Source: Natronorubrum sediminis (GTDB lineage: Archaea; Halobacteriota; Halobacteria; Halobacteriales; Natrialbaceae). From it: a DNA stretch of 64,000 nucleotides. A program made the translations under genes and the position numbers. Location of the stretch: positions 992,001-1,056,000 of the forward strand of contig NZ_FNWL01000001.1 in the NCBI RefSeq assembly GCF_900108095.1. Direction: 5' to 3'. Numbering within the stretch: position 1 is the first letter of the stretch; every line of letters begins with the position of its first letter. A model generated the notes under the pieces. It was not told where the DNA came from. It worked only from the letters and a program-made list of their open reading frames with translations, and made no database searches. Shown here in pieces: positions 23,918-31,979 of the stretch.

Positions 23918-24904
23918 TTAGTCAGCTGTGGTGGTCGAGTCGGACCTCGAGACCGTCTCGTCGTCGAGATGCGTAAAGAGGGTCGCGAGTGCGGGACCCG
24001 AGATGTTGTGCCAGACGCTGAACAGGGCCGGGATCAACGCGGCGATCGGGTCGAAGAAGGCGACCGCCAGCGCGACGGCGAGGCCGCTGTTCTGGAGGCC
24101 GACTTCGAACGCGCAGGCCCGTGCTCGTCGTTCGGGCATCCCGGTCGCACGGGTGATACCGTAGCCAGCACCCAATCCGATGCCGTTGTGGACGACGACG
24201 GCGAGGAAGACGAGCGCACTCGCAGCCAGAATTTCCTCGACGTTGAGCGCGACGATGCCGGAGACGATGGCGACGATCGCGAGCACGCTGATCGCGGGGA
24301 AAATCGACAGCCCGGCCTCCGCGGCAGCTGGTGCGTACTCGTCGAGGACGTACCGAAGGATCAGCCCAGCGACGACGGGAAGGAGCACGATCAAGACGAT
24401 CTCCTGGGCCATCTCGCCGAACGTGACCGTCACCGACTCGCCGGCGAGGAGGACCACCCAGGCGGGCATGACGATCGGTGCGGCGATGGTCGTCACCGAC
24501 GTGATCGTCACCGAGAGCGCGACGTCGCCCCGTCCGAGGTACGTCATCACGTTCGAGGCCGTTCCGCCGGGTGCCGCGCCCAGCAGGATGAGTCCGACGC
24601 CGATCTCCCACGGCAATCCGAGTCCGATCACGAGCACGTAGGCGAGAACCGGCATGATGACCCACTGGGCCATCGCGCCGACGAAGACGTCCTGTGGTCG
24701 CTCGAGGATGCGCAAAAAGTCCGCCGGCGTGAGCGTCAGCCCCATGCCGAGCATGATGATGCCCAGAAAGAGCGAGATGTAGTCGCTGATCGGGACGAAG
24801 GGCTCCGGCGAGTAGAGGGCGAACCCCGACGCGATCACCACCCAGACGACGAAGTACTTGCTCGTGAACTGTCCGATTCGCTCGAGTCGAGAGTGTTTTC
24901 CCAT
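23918..24904 (-). CDS. Bile acid:sodium symporter (BASS) family transporter
   Basis: A 328 aa protein with about ten membrane segments and BASS/SBF signatures: GIIMLGMGLTLTPADFLRIL, LLGAAPGGTASNVMTYLGRGD in the first crossover and FEVGLQNSGLAVALAVAFF in the second. These proteins use a sodium gradient to move organic anions; microbial substrates include pantoate, pyruvate-like acids and others. The substrate here is unknown. Short acidic C-terminus. It stands alone. Confidence 0.9.
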   Translation of the reverse strand: MGKHSRLERIGQFTSKYFVVWVVIASGFALYSPEPFVPISDYISLFLGIIMLGMGLTLTPADFLRILERPQDVFVGAMAQWVIMPVLAYVLVIGLGLPWEIGVGLILLGAAPGGTASNVMTYLGRGDVALSVTITSVTTIAAPIVMPAWVVLLAGESVTVTFGEMAQEIVLIVLLPVVAGLILRYVLDEYAPAAAEAGLSIFPAISVLAIVAIVSGIVALNVEEILAASALVFLAVVVHNGIGLGAGYGITRATGMPERRARACAFEVGLQNSGLAVALAVAFFDPIAALIPALFSVWHNISGPALATLFTHLDDETVSRSDSTTTAD

Positions 24905-25105
24905 TCGATAGTCACCAATCCGTGAGAGTCACAGACACACCTCTCTCGGGTCGGTATAAGAAAGCGTAGGATTTGCCTCACTCGTCTCGTGAGTCGCTGT
25001 GGTGTACCGTCTGAGCGAAAATCGAACGGGTCGAAATACCGCGTTCAGTCGACCGCGAGAACAGTCAAGTCGGCGGCGAGAACGATCAATCGACGGTGAG
25101 GGTGA

Positions 25106-26161
25106 TCAGTCGGCGGCGAGTTTGTCGAGGCCCGCCGACGAGATGTCTTCGCCGTCGACCGAGGAGCGAAGCGAGTCCATTCCGTCGTCGCGGTCGATGT
25201 CGAAGTCGTTCGCGTACAGTTCTTCGACGCGGGCCATCTCCTCGTCGGAGAGTTTTGGCACCTCGCTCGCGGCCGCCCACTCGTCGATGTCGGCTTTCGT
25301 CCGGAACGTCGGCGTAACGCTCGCGACCGGGTCGTGGCTCAGGAGCCACGCGATGGAGGCCTGTCCCATCGTTCGCTCGCCACCCTGTTCCAAAAAGCGC
25401 AGGTTCTCGAGTTTCTCCCAGCCCGTCTCGTACCACTCGTCGGGGCGGAAGCCGCGGTGGTCGCCCTCGCCGAGTTCTGTGTCGGGTCTAACCTGTTCGT
25501 TCAGGATGCCCGAGGAGTGAGGGACGCGGGGAATCAGGCTCGTCGAGGAGCCCGTTCGGTCGATCGTCTCGAGGAAGTGATTCCCGACTTCCTGTTCGAG
25601 AACGTTCCAGACGAGTTGCAGAGAGTCGAACTCCTCCTCGATGGCGAGGTCGCCCTCGGCGAGCCAACCGATCGACGGGCCGAGTGCGAGGCCGCGGGCG
25701 CGGATCTTGCCTTCTTCCTTGAGTTCGTCTAAGAGTTCGAGCACGTCGGGTGTGATCTCGTCGACGTTGGCGTTGTGGAGTTGGAGCACGTCGATCGTGT
25801 CGATCTCGAGGCGCTCGAGGCTCTGCTCGACGGCGTCCCGAAGGTACTCGGCGTCCATCTCCTTCGGAAGTTCGCCGTGGCCGGCCTGGGGGTTGTTGTA
25901 GAAGTCGTAGCCGACCTTGGTTGCAATCGTCACGTCCTCGCGAACGTCGGGGAGAATCCGACCGAGCAGTTCCTCGCTGCGGCCGTGGCCGTAGACGTCG
26001 CCGGTGTCGACGTACGTGACGCCCTGATCGATGGCGTACTCGACCATCTCGAGTGCATCTTCTTCGGAGCGATCGCCCCACCAGTCGGTGCCGACGACCC
26101 ACGCGCCAAAGCCGACTTCGCTGACCTCGACGCCGGAGTCGCCGAGTTCCTGAGAGTGCAT
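25106..26161 (-). CDS. Aldo/keto reductase
   Basis: A 351 aa TIM-barrel NADPH-dependent oxidoreductase. The catalytic tetrad is visible: Asp and Tyr in YVDTGDVYGHGRSE, Lys in ATKVGYDFY and His in DVLQLHN. The opening LGDSGVEVSEVGFGAWVVG and TMGQASIAWLLSHDPVASV, the cofactor loop, are standard. The length is slightly above the family mean because of a C-terminal tail. A minus-strand TATA-like box 24-29 nt upstream supports the start. The physiological substrate is unknown. Confidence 0.93.
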   Translation of the reverse strand: MHSQELGDSGVEVSEVGFGAWVVGTDWWGDRSEEDALEMVEYAIDQGVTYVDTGDVYGHGRSEELLGRILPDVREDVTIATKVGYDFYNNPQAGHGELPKEMDAEYLRDAVEQSLERLEIDTIDVLQLHNANVDEITPDVLELLDELKEEGKIRARGLALGPSIGWLAEGDLAIEEEFDSLQLVWNVLEQEVGNHFLETIDRTGSSTSLIPRVPHSSGILNEQVRPDTELGEGDHRGFRPDEWYETGWEKLENLRFLEQGGERTMGQASIAWLLSHDPVASVTPTFRTKADIDEWAAASEVPKLSDEEMARVEELYANDFDIDRDDGMDSLRSSVDGEDISSAGLDKLAAD

Positions 26162-26184
26162 ACGGTTGCCTTAGAATCGAGGGG

Positions 26185-26190
26185 ACTTAT
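26185..26190 (-). promoter_or_regulatory. TATA-like box for the aldo/keto reductase
   Basis: Minus-strand ATAAGT lies 24-29 nt ahead of the ATG at 26161. Confidence 0.45.
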
Positions 26191-26335
26191 CCTGACCGGA
26201 ACGTCCCGCGGCGCGGGAAAATCCACAAGCGAAAGCGACGGACGAGGCCACGCTCGAGGGCCGATTCGTCCGGAGCGAAGCCACGACCACGGCGTCGTTC
26301 GAACGCTTCAATAACGCTGGCCTCGTGGGTCGAAT

Positions 26336-26581
26336 ATGGCCACCGAGCGTCCGGGACGACTCGAGGAATTCCTCCCCGTACTCGTGATCGTCGTCGCCGT
26401 GCTCGTACTCGCCGTCGGCGTCCAGTACGTCGCCGTCTCGCAGTTCGATCCGCGATCGTTCACCGGTTGGGCGATCGGTGCGGGCGTATTCCTCGCCACT
26501 GTCGCCGTCGTCGTTCCCGCGATCCTCTTTTACCAGTGGGAGCGCGAAGAGCACGCGACTGCACAGAGCCGCCGACAGTAA
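26336..26581 (+). CDS. Small two-helix membrane protein (81 aa)
   Basis: The product starts MATERPGRLEEFLPVLVIV and has two membrane segments (about residues 13-32 and 44-65), separated by SQFDPRSFTGWA and followed by a charged QWEREEHATAQSRRQ tail. Codon use and charge layout are haloarchaeal. It resembles small haloarchaeal membrane proteins of unknown function; no family is claimed. Confidence 0.7.
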   Translation: MATERPGRLEEFLPVLVIVVAVLVLAVGVQYVAVSQFDPRSFTGWAIGAGVFLATVAVVVPAILFYQWEREEHATAQSRRQ

Positions 26582-26629
26582 TGCACAGAGCCGTCGACAG
26601 TGAGAGTCACCCGAGCGCGAATTCGGTGC

Positions 26630-27385
26630 TTACGAATCGTCGTTGTCACTCGAGTCGGTCGATTCCGCCTCGTCCTCGTCGGGTTCGACTTTCAGATGCG
26701 AGGCGTCTTCCTCGGGCGTCTCCTCGGGTTCGTCGGCGTCTGTCTGGGTCGGCTGAGCCTGCTCTGGATCGGGACCGGTCGCTTCGCTGACCTCTTCGGC
26801 CATCGCGGTATCGGAGACGTCGACCTCGGTCTCTTCGTCGGTATTTCGTCGCGGATCTGCCGAATCGGCCCCGCTTTCGGGTTTCGATCGAGGCTCGTCA
26901 CCCGCCTCGTCGGTGAACTCGATTTCGGCGTCCGACTCGTCGTTTCGCTCGTCACCGAGTTGGGCCGAGTCGTCGATCTCGCCCTCCGCATTGATCTGAG
27001 ATTCTCGACCCGAGTCGTCACGCTCGGCGGCGGCGTGGGCCTGATCGGACGTCTCTTTCCCGTCGGTCTCGCCGTCTACCTCCTCGAGCGACGGTTCGAA
27101 CGTCTCAGCGACATCGTCACTCGAGTGGTCGCGACCCTGTCGAACGCCGTAACCGAGCAAGCCGGCACCGAGTACGCCTTTGGGCACCGCGCGAAACTGC
27201 CCGCGGCTGAGCGAGCGCAGCGCCGAGAGGAACAACACGCTCCCGGCGAGGAGCGCCACCAGCGCGCGTTTTGGCGTGCGAACGACGAGCGACGTGGCCG
27301 TCTCGAGTTGGTCGTCGACGTCGTACTCGTCGAGTCGATCCGTCGGCAACTCCGTCTCGTGGGCTGAATCGTGATCCTCAGACAT
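26630..27385 (-). CDS. Membrane protein with long acidic disordered tail
   Basis: A 251 aa protein. After a short acidic start, VVRTPKRALVALLAGSVLF and LSALRSLSRGQFRAVPKGVL plus GAGLLGYGVRQGRDH form one or two membrane segments (about residues 36-85). Residues about 86-251 are a low-complexity Glu/Asp/Ser/Thr tail. It looks like a membrane-anchored acidic tether; no domain with known function is visible. It follows the FolCP gene on the same strand, 131 nt downstream. Confidence 0.68.
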   Translation of the reverse strand: MSEDHDSAHETELPTDRLDEYDVDDQLETATSLVVRTPKRALVALLAGSVLFLSALRSLSRGQFRAVPKGVLGAGLLGYGVRQGRDHSSDDVAETFEPSLEEVDGETDGKETSDQAHAAAERDDSGRESQINAEGEIDDSAQLGDERNDESDAEIEFTDEAGDEPRSKPESGADSADPRRNTDEETEVDVSDTAMAEEVSEATGPDPEQAQPTQTDADEPEETPEEDASHLKVEPDEDEAESTDSSDNDDS

Positions 27386-27516
27386 AGGTTGATCCGATGC
27401 GCACGTTGCGCTCGCCTCGACCTTACCGGGCCAGACAGTTGAATGTTTGACCGGCAGTTGAGACTATCGAGATCGAGACCGTTCACTCGAGGAACAAGAC
27501 GAGCGAGCGCTCACTC

Positions 27517-30042
27517 TCACCACTCGAAGTGCTCCGGATCGCGAGCGGCGAGTGCCGTCCGAACGGCGGCGACGTTTTCGGGTACGTCGTGGACGCGGAC
27601 GATGTCAGCACCTCGGTCGGCGGCAAGCGCGCTCGCGGCGACCGTCGCAGCCCCGCGTTCGCCGGACTCGCAACCGACGTGACCGAACATCGACTTGTGG
27701 GAGTGACCGAACAACACGGGACAGCCCAGCGCGTGGAACTCCGCGAGTCGGTCGAGAATCTCGAAGCTCTCGGCGGCTGATTTGCCGAATCCGATACCGG
27801 GGTCGACGACGATCTTGTCGCGGTCGACGCCAGCCTTCTCGGCGAGGAGGATTCGCTCCGAAAGCTGGTCGATCACGTCCTCGACGACGTCGTCGTACTC
27901 GACCTCCCGCTCCGGAACGACCGGCGCGTCGATGCTGTGCATGACCACGAGTGCGGCATCGTGTTCGGCAACGACGAAGCGCATCTCCGGGTCCTCGAGC
28001 CCCGAGACGTCGTTGATGATGTCCGCGCCGGCCTCGAGTGCGGCGTCCGCGACAGCGGCCTTTCGCGTGTCGATCGAGAGCCGGACGTCGAGATCCGCCA
28101 ATCGTTCGACGACGGGCACGACGCGCTCGATTTCCTCCTCGATGGGGACGGGGTCGGCACCGGGGCGAGTCGACTCGCCACCGATATCGATCACGTCGAC
28201 ACCGGCGTCGATCATCGCTTCGGCCTGCTCGAGGGCGTCCTCGAGTGCGTCGTACTCGCCGCCGTCGTGGAAGCTGTCCGGCGTGACGTTCAAAATTCCC
28301 ATCACGGCGGTGCGTTCGTGCCATGGATAGGACGTATCCACCCGACCTTCGGACGAGCCAGTCGCCTCGCTCGCGTCGGCGTTCTCGAGTGTCGCGCGAA
28401 CGTCTTGGGCGACGTCAGTCAGAGCGGATTCCCGTTCGGACTCGAGCGTATCGACGAGACGCTCGAACTGCGACAGCGTCCCCATCAGGACAGCGTCGAC
28501 GGTTTCGTCGTCGCGCTGGAGACCGGAGAGGGCGCACTCGCCGCCCTGGCGTAACAGCGCGGATTGTAGTGTCGTCGCGTGCTGGCGCTCGAGCGTGAGC
28601 GTGAGTACCCGGTGGACGGCCTCGCCTCGAGAGCTGTGACTGGCGAAGCCGGGAACGTTCGCACTCGAGAGCACGGTGTTGGCGTCCGCGAGGGTTCGAA
28701 CGCGTTTCGGGACACCGGTCGCCGTCCAGCGAGAACGCGCTTCGGCGACGGCGAATAAGGAACCGGTGACGAGCACGCAGTCGTCGGGACCCGCGTCGGT
28801 GAGTGCGCTCTCGAGGGCGTCTCGAACCGTCTCGTTCGTCCGAACGTCCGCGGCGCCGGCGTCGTCGAACACCGTCGCGAGCACGTCTCGGTCCTCGGCG
28901 CGTGCGAGTGAGGGTTCCGTCGTCACCACCGAGTCGGGCGTCGGTAACGCGGCGACCATCTCGCGGTGGTCCTTGTCGTGCATCGCGCCGAAGACGACCC
29001 GAAGGTCGTCGTAGGCGTACGTCGAGAGTGTCGCCGCGAGTTGCTCGCAGGCACCGGGGTTGTGCGCGCCGTCGAGGATCACCAGCGGCTCCGTGTCGAT
29101 CACTTCGAATCGACCCGGCCAGTGTGCGTTTCGCAGTCCTCGAGCGAGGTCGTCGTCTGTGATAGCCGCGACCTGTTTCGCGAGGACGGCCGCGATACCG
29201 GCGTTTTCCGCCTGATGTGCGCCCGGTAAGGGAAGTCTCGTCTCGAGTCGCCAGTCGTCTCGCGTGATGGTGACGGCGCTTTCGGTGTGGTTCACTCGAC
29301 CCTCGTACTCGACGAGCACGTCGGCGGGTTCGTCGTCGTCACTCGGATCGTCTGCGAGTTCGTCCACGGTCTCTTCGCCGTCTTTAGTCGTCGAACGAAC
29401 CGTCACGACGTCGTCGGCGACCTCCCGGACACCCGCGAGCGCGTCACCCGAGACTCCCGTCACCAGCGGTTGGTCTGCGGGGACGACGTGGGCCTTGTCT
29501 CGAGCGATTTCGGCTTCGGTCTCGCCGAGAATACCCGTGTGCTCGAGCGTCACGCTCGTCACGGCGCTCGCGACAGGGTCGACGACGCTCGTCGCGTCGT
29601 ACTTCCCACCGATACCGACCTCGAGGACGGCGACGTCGACGTCCTCGCGCCCGAAGTGCCAGATGGCCATCGCCGTCATCGTCTCGAAGAACGTCGGCGA
29701 GTTGCCGTCGGCACCACGTTCAGTGAGGTACTCGCGAGTCGCCTCGACGTAGTCACGAACGGCCCCGCGGGGAATCTTCCGCCCGTCGACGCGGATTCGC
29801 TCACGAAGGTCCTCGAGGTGTGGCGAGGTGTACAGTCCCACGGAGTACCCGGCCGCTCGAAGGCTCTGTTCGACCATTCGCGCTGTGCTCCCCTTCCCGT
29901 TGGAGCCAGCAATCTGTACGAACTTCACCCCCTCGTGGGGCGACTCGAGGTGCTCGAGGAGCCCCGCCGTGGATTCCGTCCCCGGCTTCGGGCGGAACCG
30001 CCGCAGATCGAAAAGAAAGTCCGCTGCCTCGTAATACTCCAT
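27517..30042 (-). CDS. folCP: FolC-FolP fusion: dihydrofolate synthase plus dihydropteroate synthase
   Basis: An 841 aa two-enzyme protein. The N-terminal Mur-ligase half (about residues 1-430) has VQIAGSNGKGSTARMVEQ (ATP loop), DVAVLEVGIGGKYDAT and LDGAHNPGA, typical of dihydrofolate/folylpolyglutamate synthase. A roughly 130-residue linker domain follows. The C-terminal half (about 570-841) has GILNVTPDSFHDGG, VIDIGGESTRPGADPV, IINDVSGL, KIVVDPGIGFGKSAAE and GHSHKSMFGH, diagnostic of dihydropteroate synthase. A folCP fusion is known from Haloferax. The two steps are consecutive in folate synthesis, so fusion may channel dihydropteroate. ATG at 30042 is preferred over TTG two codons upstream. 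Confidence 0.95.
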   Translation of the reverse strand: MEYYEAADFLFDLRRFRPKPGTESTAGLLEHLESPHEGVKFVQIAGSNGKGSTARMVEQSLRAAGYSVGLYTSPHLEDLRERIRVDGRKIPRGAVRDYVEATREYLTERGADGNSPTFFETMTAMAIWHFGREDVDVAVLEVGIGGKYDATSVVDPVASAVTSVTLEHTGILGETEAEIARDKAHVVPADQPLVTGVSGDALAGVREVADDVVTVRSTTKDGEETVDELADDPSDDDEPADVLVEYEGRVNHTESAVTITRDDWRLETRLPLPGAHQAENAGIAAVLAKQVAAITDDDLARGLRNAHWPGRFEVIDTEPLVILDGAHNPGACEQLAATLSTYAYDDLRVVFGAMHDKDHREMVAALPTPDSVVTTEPSLARAEDRDVLATVFDDAGAADVRTNETVRDALESALTDAGPDDCVLVTGSLFAVAEARSRWTATGVPKRVRTLADANTVLSSANVPGFASHSSRGEAVHRVLTLTLERQHATTLQSALLRQGGECALSGLQRDDETVDAVLMGTLSQFERLVDTLESERESALTDVAQDVRATLENADASEATGSSEGRVDTSYPWHERTAVMGILNVTPDSFHDGGEYDALEDALEQAEAMIDAGVDVIDIGGESTRPGADPVPIEEEIERVVPVVERLADLDVRLSIDTRKAAVADAALEAGADIINDVSGLEDPEMRFVVAEHDAALVVMHSIDAPVVPEREVEYDDVVEDVIDQLSERILLAEKAGVDRDKIVVDPGIGFGKSAAESFEILDRLAEFHALGCPVLFGHSHKSMFGHVGCESGERGAATVAASALAADRGADIVRVHDVPENVAAVRTALAARDPEHFEW

Positions 30043-30192
30043 ACCCAAATCACAGAGTCCGCGCGCTTTAGGGTGTCGGAGTCGCGTTCGTGACGCTCGT
30101 GTGAGAGGAGTCTATCAGTCGCTGTGATACTCTCTTAGCGTGTCTAATGAGATACCAGAATGTTCTTTTTGCCCGTTGGAATACGGCGGGGT

Positions 30193-30855
30193 ATGCTGTT
30201 CCCCGAGACAATCGAGACCGAGCGACTGACGCTCGAGCCCCTCTGTCACGAGACCGTCGACGTCTTCGACTTCTATCAGTGTTGTTCAGCGCACGAGCAG
30301 GGGATCGACGAGGTGACGCGATACTTGCCGTGGAATCCACACGAATCGGTTGCGGAATCGAAGGCACACATCGACGAACTCGAGCGCCAGTGGGAGCAGG
30401 GAACGCGGGCGCAGTACGTAATTCGACCCAAAGCCGGGGAGGACGGTGCCGGAACGATCGCGGGTGCAGGTGGACTTCGACTGGACTGGGAGACCCAGAC
30501 CGCAAAGCCCTGCGTCTGGTTGCGCAAACCGTTCTGGGGACGTGGCTACTCGAGTGAGCGTGCCGCCGCAGTCATCGAACTGGCGTTCGACCAACTGGAT
30601 CTCGAACTCGTCGCCGTCACTATCCAGGACGGTAACGAACGCTCGCGAAACGCTGCCGAGTCCTACGTCGACACCTACGACGGCCAGTACGACGGCATCA
30701 TCCGCAACTCGGACGTCAGGCCGGACGGTGAAATCATCGACCACCACCGCTACACGATCACGCGAGGGCAGTACCGACAGTCGGACGGTGGCGATCGAGA
30801 CGAAACGGCGGAGACGTTCTCCTACGAGCAAGCCGCGGGTCAATCGAACGACTGA
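30193..30855 (+). CDS. GNAT family N-acetyltransferase (RimJ/RimL-like)
   Basis: A 220 aa acetyltransferase. It begins ETIETERLTLEPLCHETVD, the standard RimJ/RimL opening, continues with LPWNPHESVAESKAHIDELER, and has the acetyl-CoA loop as FWGRGYSSERAAAVIELAFD with AVTIQDGNERSRNAAESYV. Acceptors in this family include protein N-termini and small amines; this one cannot be specified. The ATG at 30193 gives the family start; an earlier ATG adds 11 residues. The polar C-terminal tail (about 190-220) is probably disordered. Confidence 0.9.
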   Translation: MLFPETIETERLTLEPLCHETVDVFDFYQCCSAHEQGIDEVTRYLPWNPHESVAESKAHIDELERQWEQGTRAQYVIRPKAGEDGAGTIAGAGGLRLDWETQTAKPCVWLRKPFWGRGYSSERAAAVIELAFDQLDLELVAVTIQDGNERSRNAAESYVDTYDGQYDGIIRNSDVRPDGEIIDHHRYTITRGQYRQSDGGDRDETAETFSYEQAAGQSND

Positions 30856-30912
30856 CCAGCGATCGAAGAACGACGTATCGACGAGAGAAACGAAACCGAT
30901 CACCCGGGCGCC

Positions 30913-30971
30913 GAAGTCCCGAAGTCCCGAAGTCCCGAAGTCCCGAAGTCCCGAAGTCCCGAAGTCCCGAA
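30913..30971. repeat. Seven tandem copies of an 8-bp unit
   Basis: GAAGTCCC is repeated seven times without change (30913-30968), followed by GAA. It lies between the stop of the acetyltransferase gene and the convergent ABC gene end. Perfect identity points to recent slippage. Confidence 0.9.
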
Positions 30972-30994
30972 CACCGGAGGAACCTCCCACTCGA

Positions 30995-31777
30995 CTACTT
31001 TGCAGAAGGTTCCGTTTCGGGTGCCTGCTCGCCGTGGTCCTGCGTGACCTCGAGAAATGCTTCCTCGAGACTGCGGACTTCGCCGGTTTCGGCGCGAGAT
31101 TTCAGCGTCTCGGGGTCACCCTGTGCGACGAGTTCGCCGCCGTGGAGGACGCCGATTTCGTCGGCCAGCGCGTCGACGACAGGGAGGATGTGCGTCGAGA
31201 GGAAGATGGTCATCTTCTGATCCGCAAGGTCGGCGATCGTCTCGCGCATGGTTCGGGCGGCACGGGGATCGAGTCCGCTCGTCGGTTCGTCGAGGAAGGC
31301 GACGGCTGGTTCGTGAAGCACGGCCTGGATGACGCCGACTTTCTGACGCATCCCCTTCGAGTAGCCCTCGATGCGCCTATCGGCGTCCTCGAGGAGGTCG
31401 AATCGCTCGAGGTGTGCGGCGATGCGCTCGGAGGCGACGTCTGCTGGCAGGTCTCGCAACCCGGCAGCGTACTCGAGTTGTTCGCGACCGGTGAGTTCGT
31501 CGTAGATCGGCGGCTCTTCGGGAAGATAGCCGATATGCGGGGTGACCGACTCGCGGTCCGTGATCGGGTGGCCGGCGACGCGGGCCGCTCCCGACGTGGG
31601 TTTCGTGAGTGTCGTCAACATCCGCATTGTCGTCGTCTTCCCCGCGCCGTTGGGTCCGAGAAAGCCGTACACCGTTCCCTGCTCGACGGACATCGTCAAC
31701 TCGGAAACGGCAGTCGTGTCGCCGTACCGTTTCGTGAGCCCGTCGGTTTCGATGGCGGGGGCGTCGGCGGGGGTCAT
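30995..31777 (-). CDS. ABC transporter ATP-binding protein
   Basis: A 260 aa NBD of the ABC-2/drug-export (CcmA-like) class. It has GFLGPNGAGKTTTMRML (Walker A), IEGYSKGMRQKVGVIQAVL (signature), VAFLDEPTSGLDPRA (Walker B, D-loop) and FLSTHILPVVDAL (H-loop). The first 11 residues are variable. The TATA-like box at 31802-31810 fits the ATG at 31777, not the upstream in-frame ATGs. The partner permease gene lies divergently, 203 nt away. The 8-bp repeat array lies just beyond its stop. Probable export of a lipid, peptide or drug; the substrate is unknown. Confidence 0.92.
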   Translation of the reverse strand: MTPADAPAIETDGLTKRYGDTTAVSELTMSVEQGTVYGFLGPNGAGKTTTMRMLTTLTKPTSGAARVAGHPITDRESVTPHIGYLPEEPPIYDELTGREQLEYAAGLRDLPADVASERIAAHLERFDLLEDADRRIEGYSKGMRQKVGVIQAVLHEPAVAFLDEPTSGLDPRAARTMRETIADLADQKMTIFLSTHILPVVDALADEIGVLHGGELVAQGDPETLKSRAETGEVRSLEEAFLEVTQDHGEQAPETEPSAK

Positions 31778-31801
31778 AGTGGCTCTTTCGCGCCAGTCGA
31801 C

Positions 31802-31810
31802 GTAAATGTA
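31802..31810 (-). promoter_or_regulatory. TATA-like box for the ABC ATPase gene
   Basis: Minus-strand TACATTTAC lies 25-33 nt ahead of the ATG at 31777 and inside the longer alternative reading, arguing for the short protein. Confidence 0.45.
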
Positions 31811-31979
31811 TGACATGTTCGTCCGGCCCGCTGGAGAGAACATCCACATAGTCGAACCCGATGCATGACAAAATCCAAACGATTTACTGGTTGCACAACG
31901 CCGAATTGTGTATGGTTCCCGTCGCTACGCGCCGAGTAACAGCGATTCTCGCCCCTCGAGTACGCTGTGGTGATCGCTC

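Noticed and set aside
30913-30971. Tandem repeats considered as a CRISPR array
   Set aside because: Units are 8 bp with no spacers and no cas genes are present.
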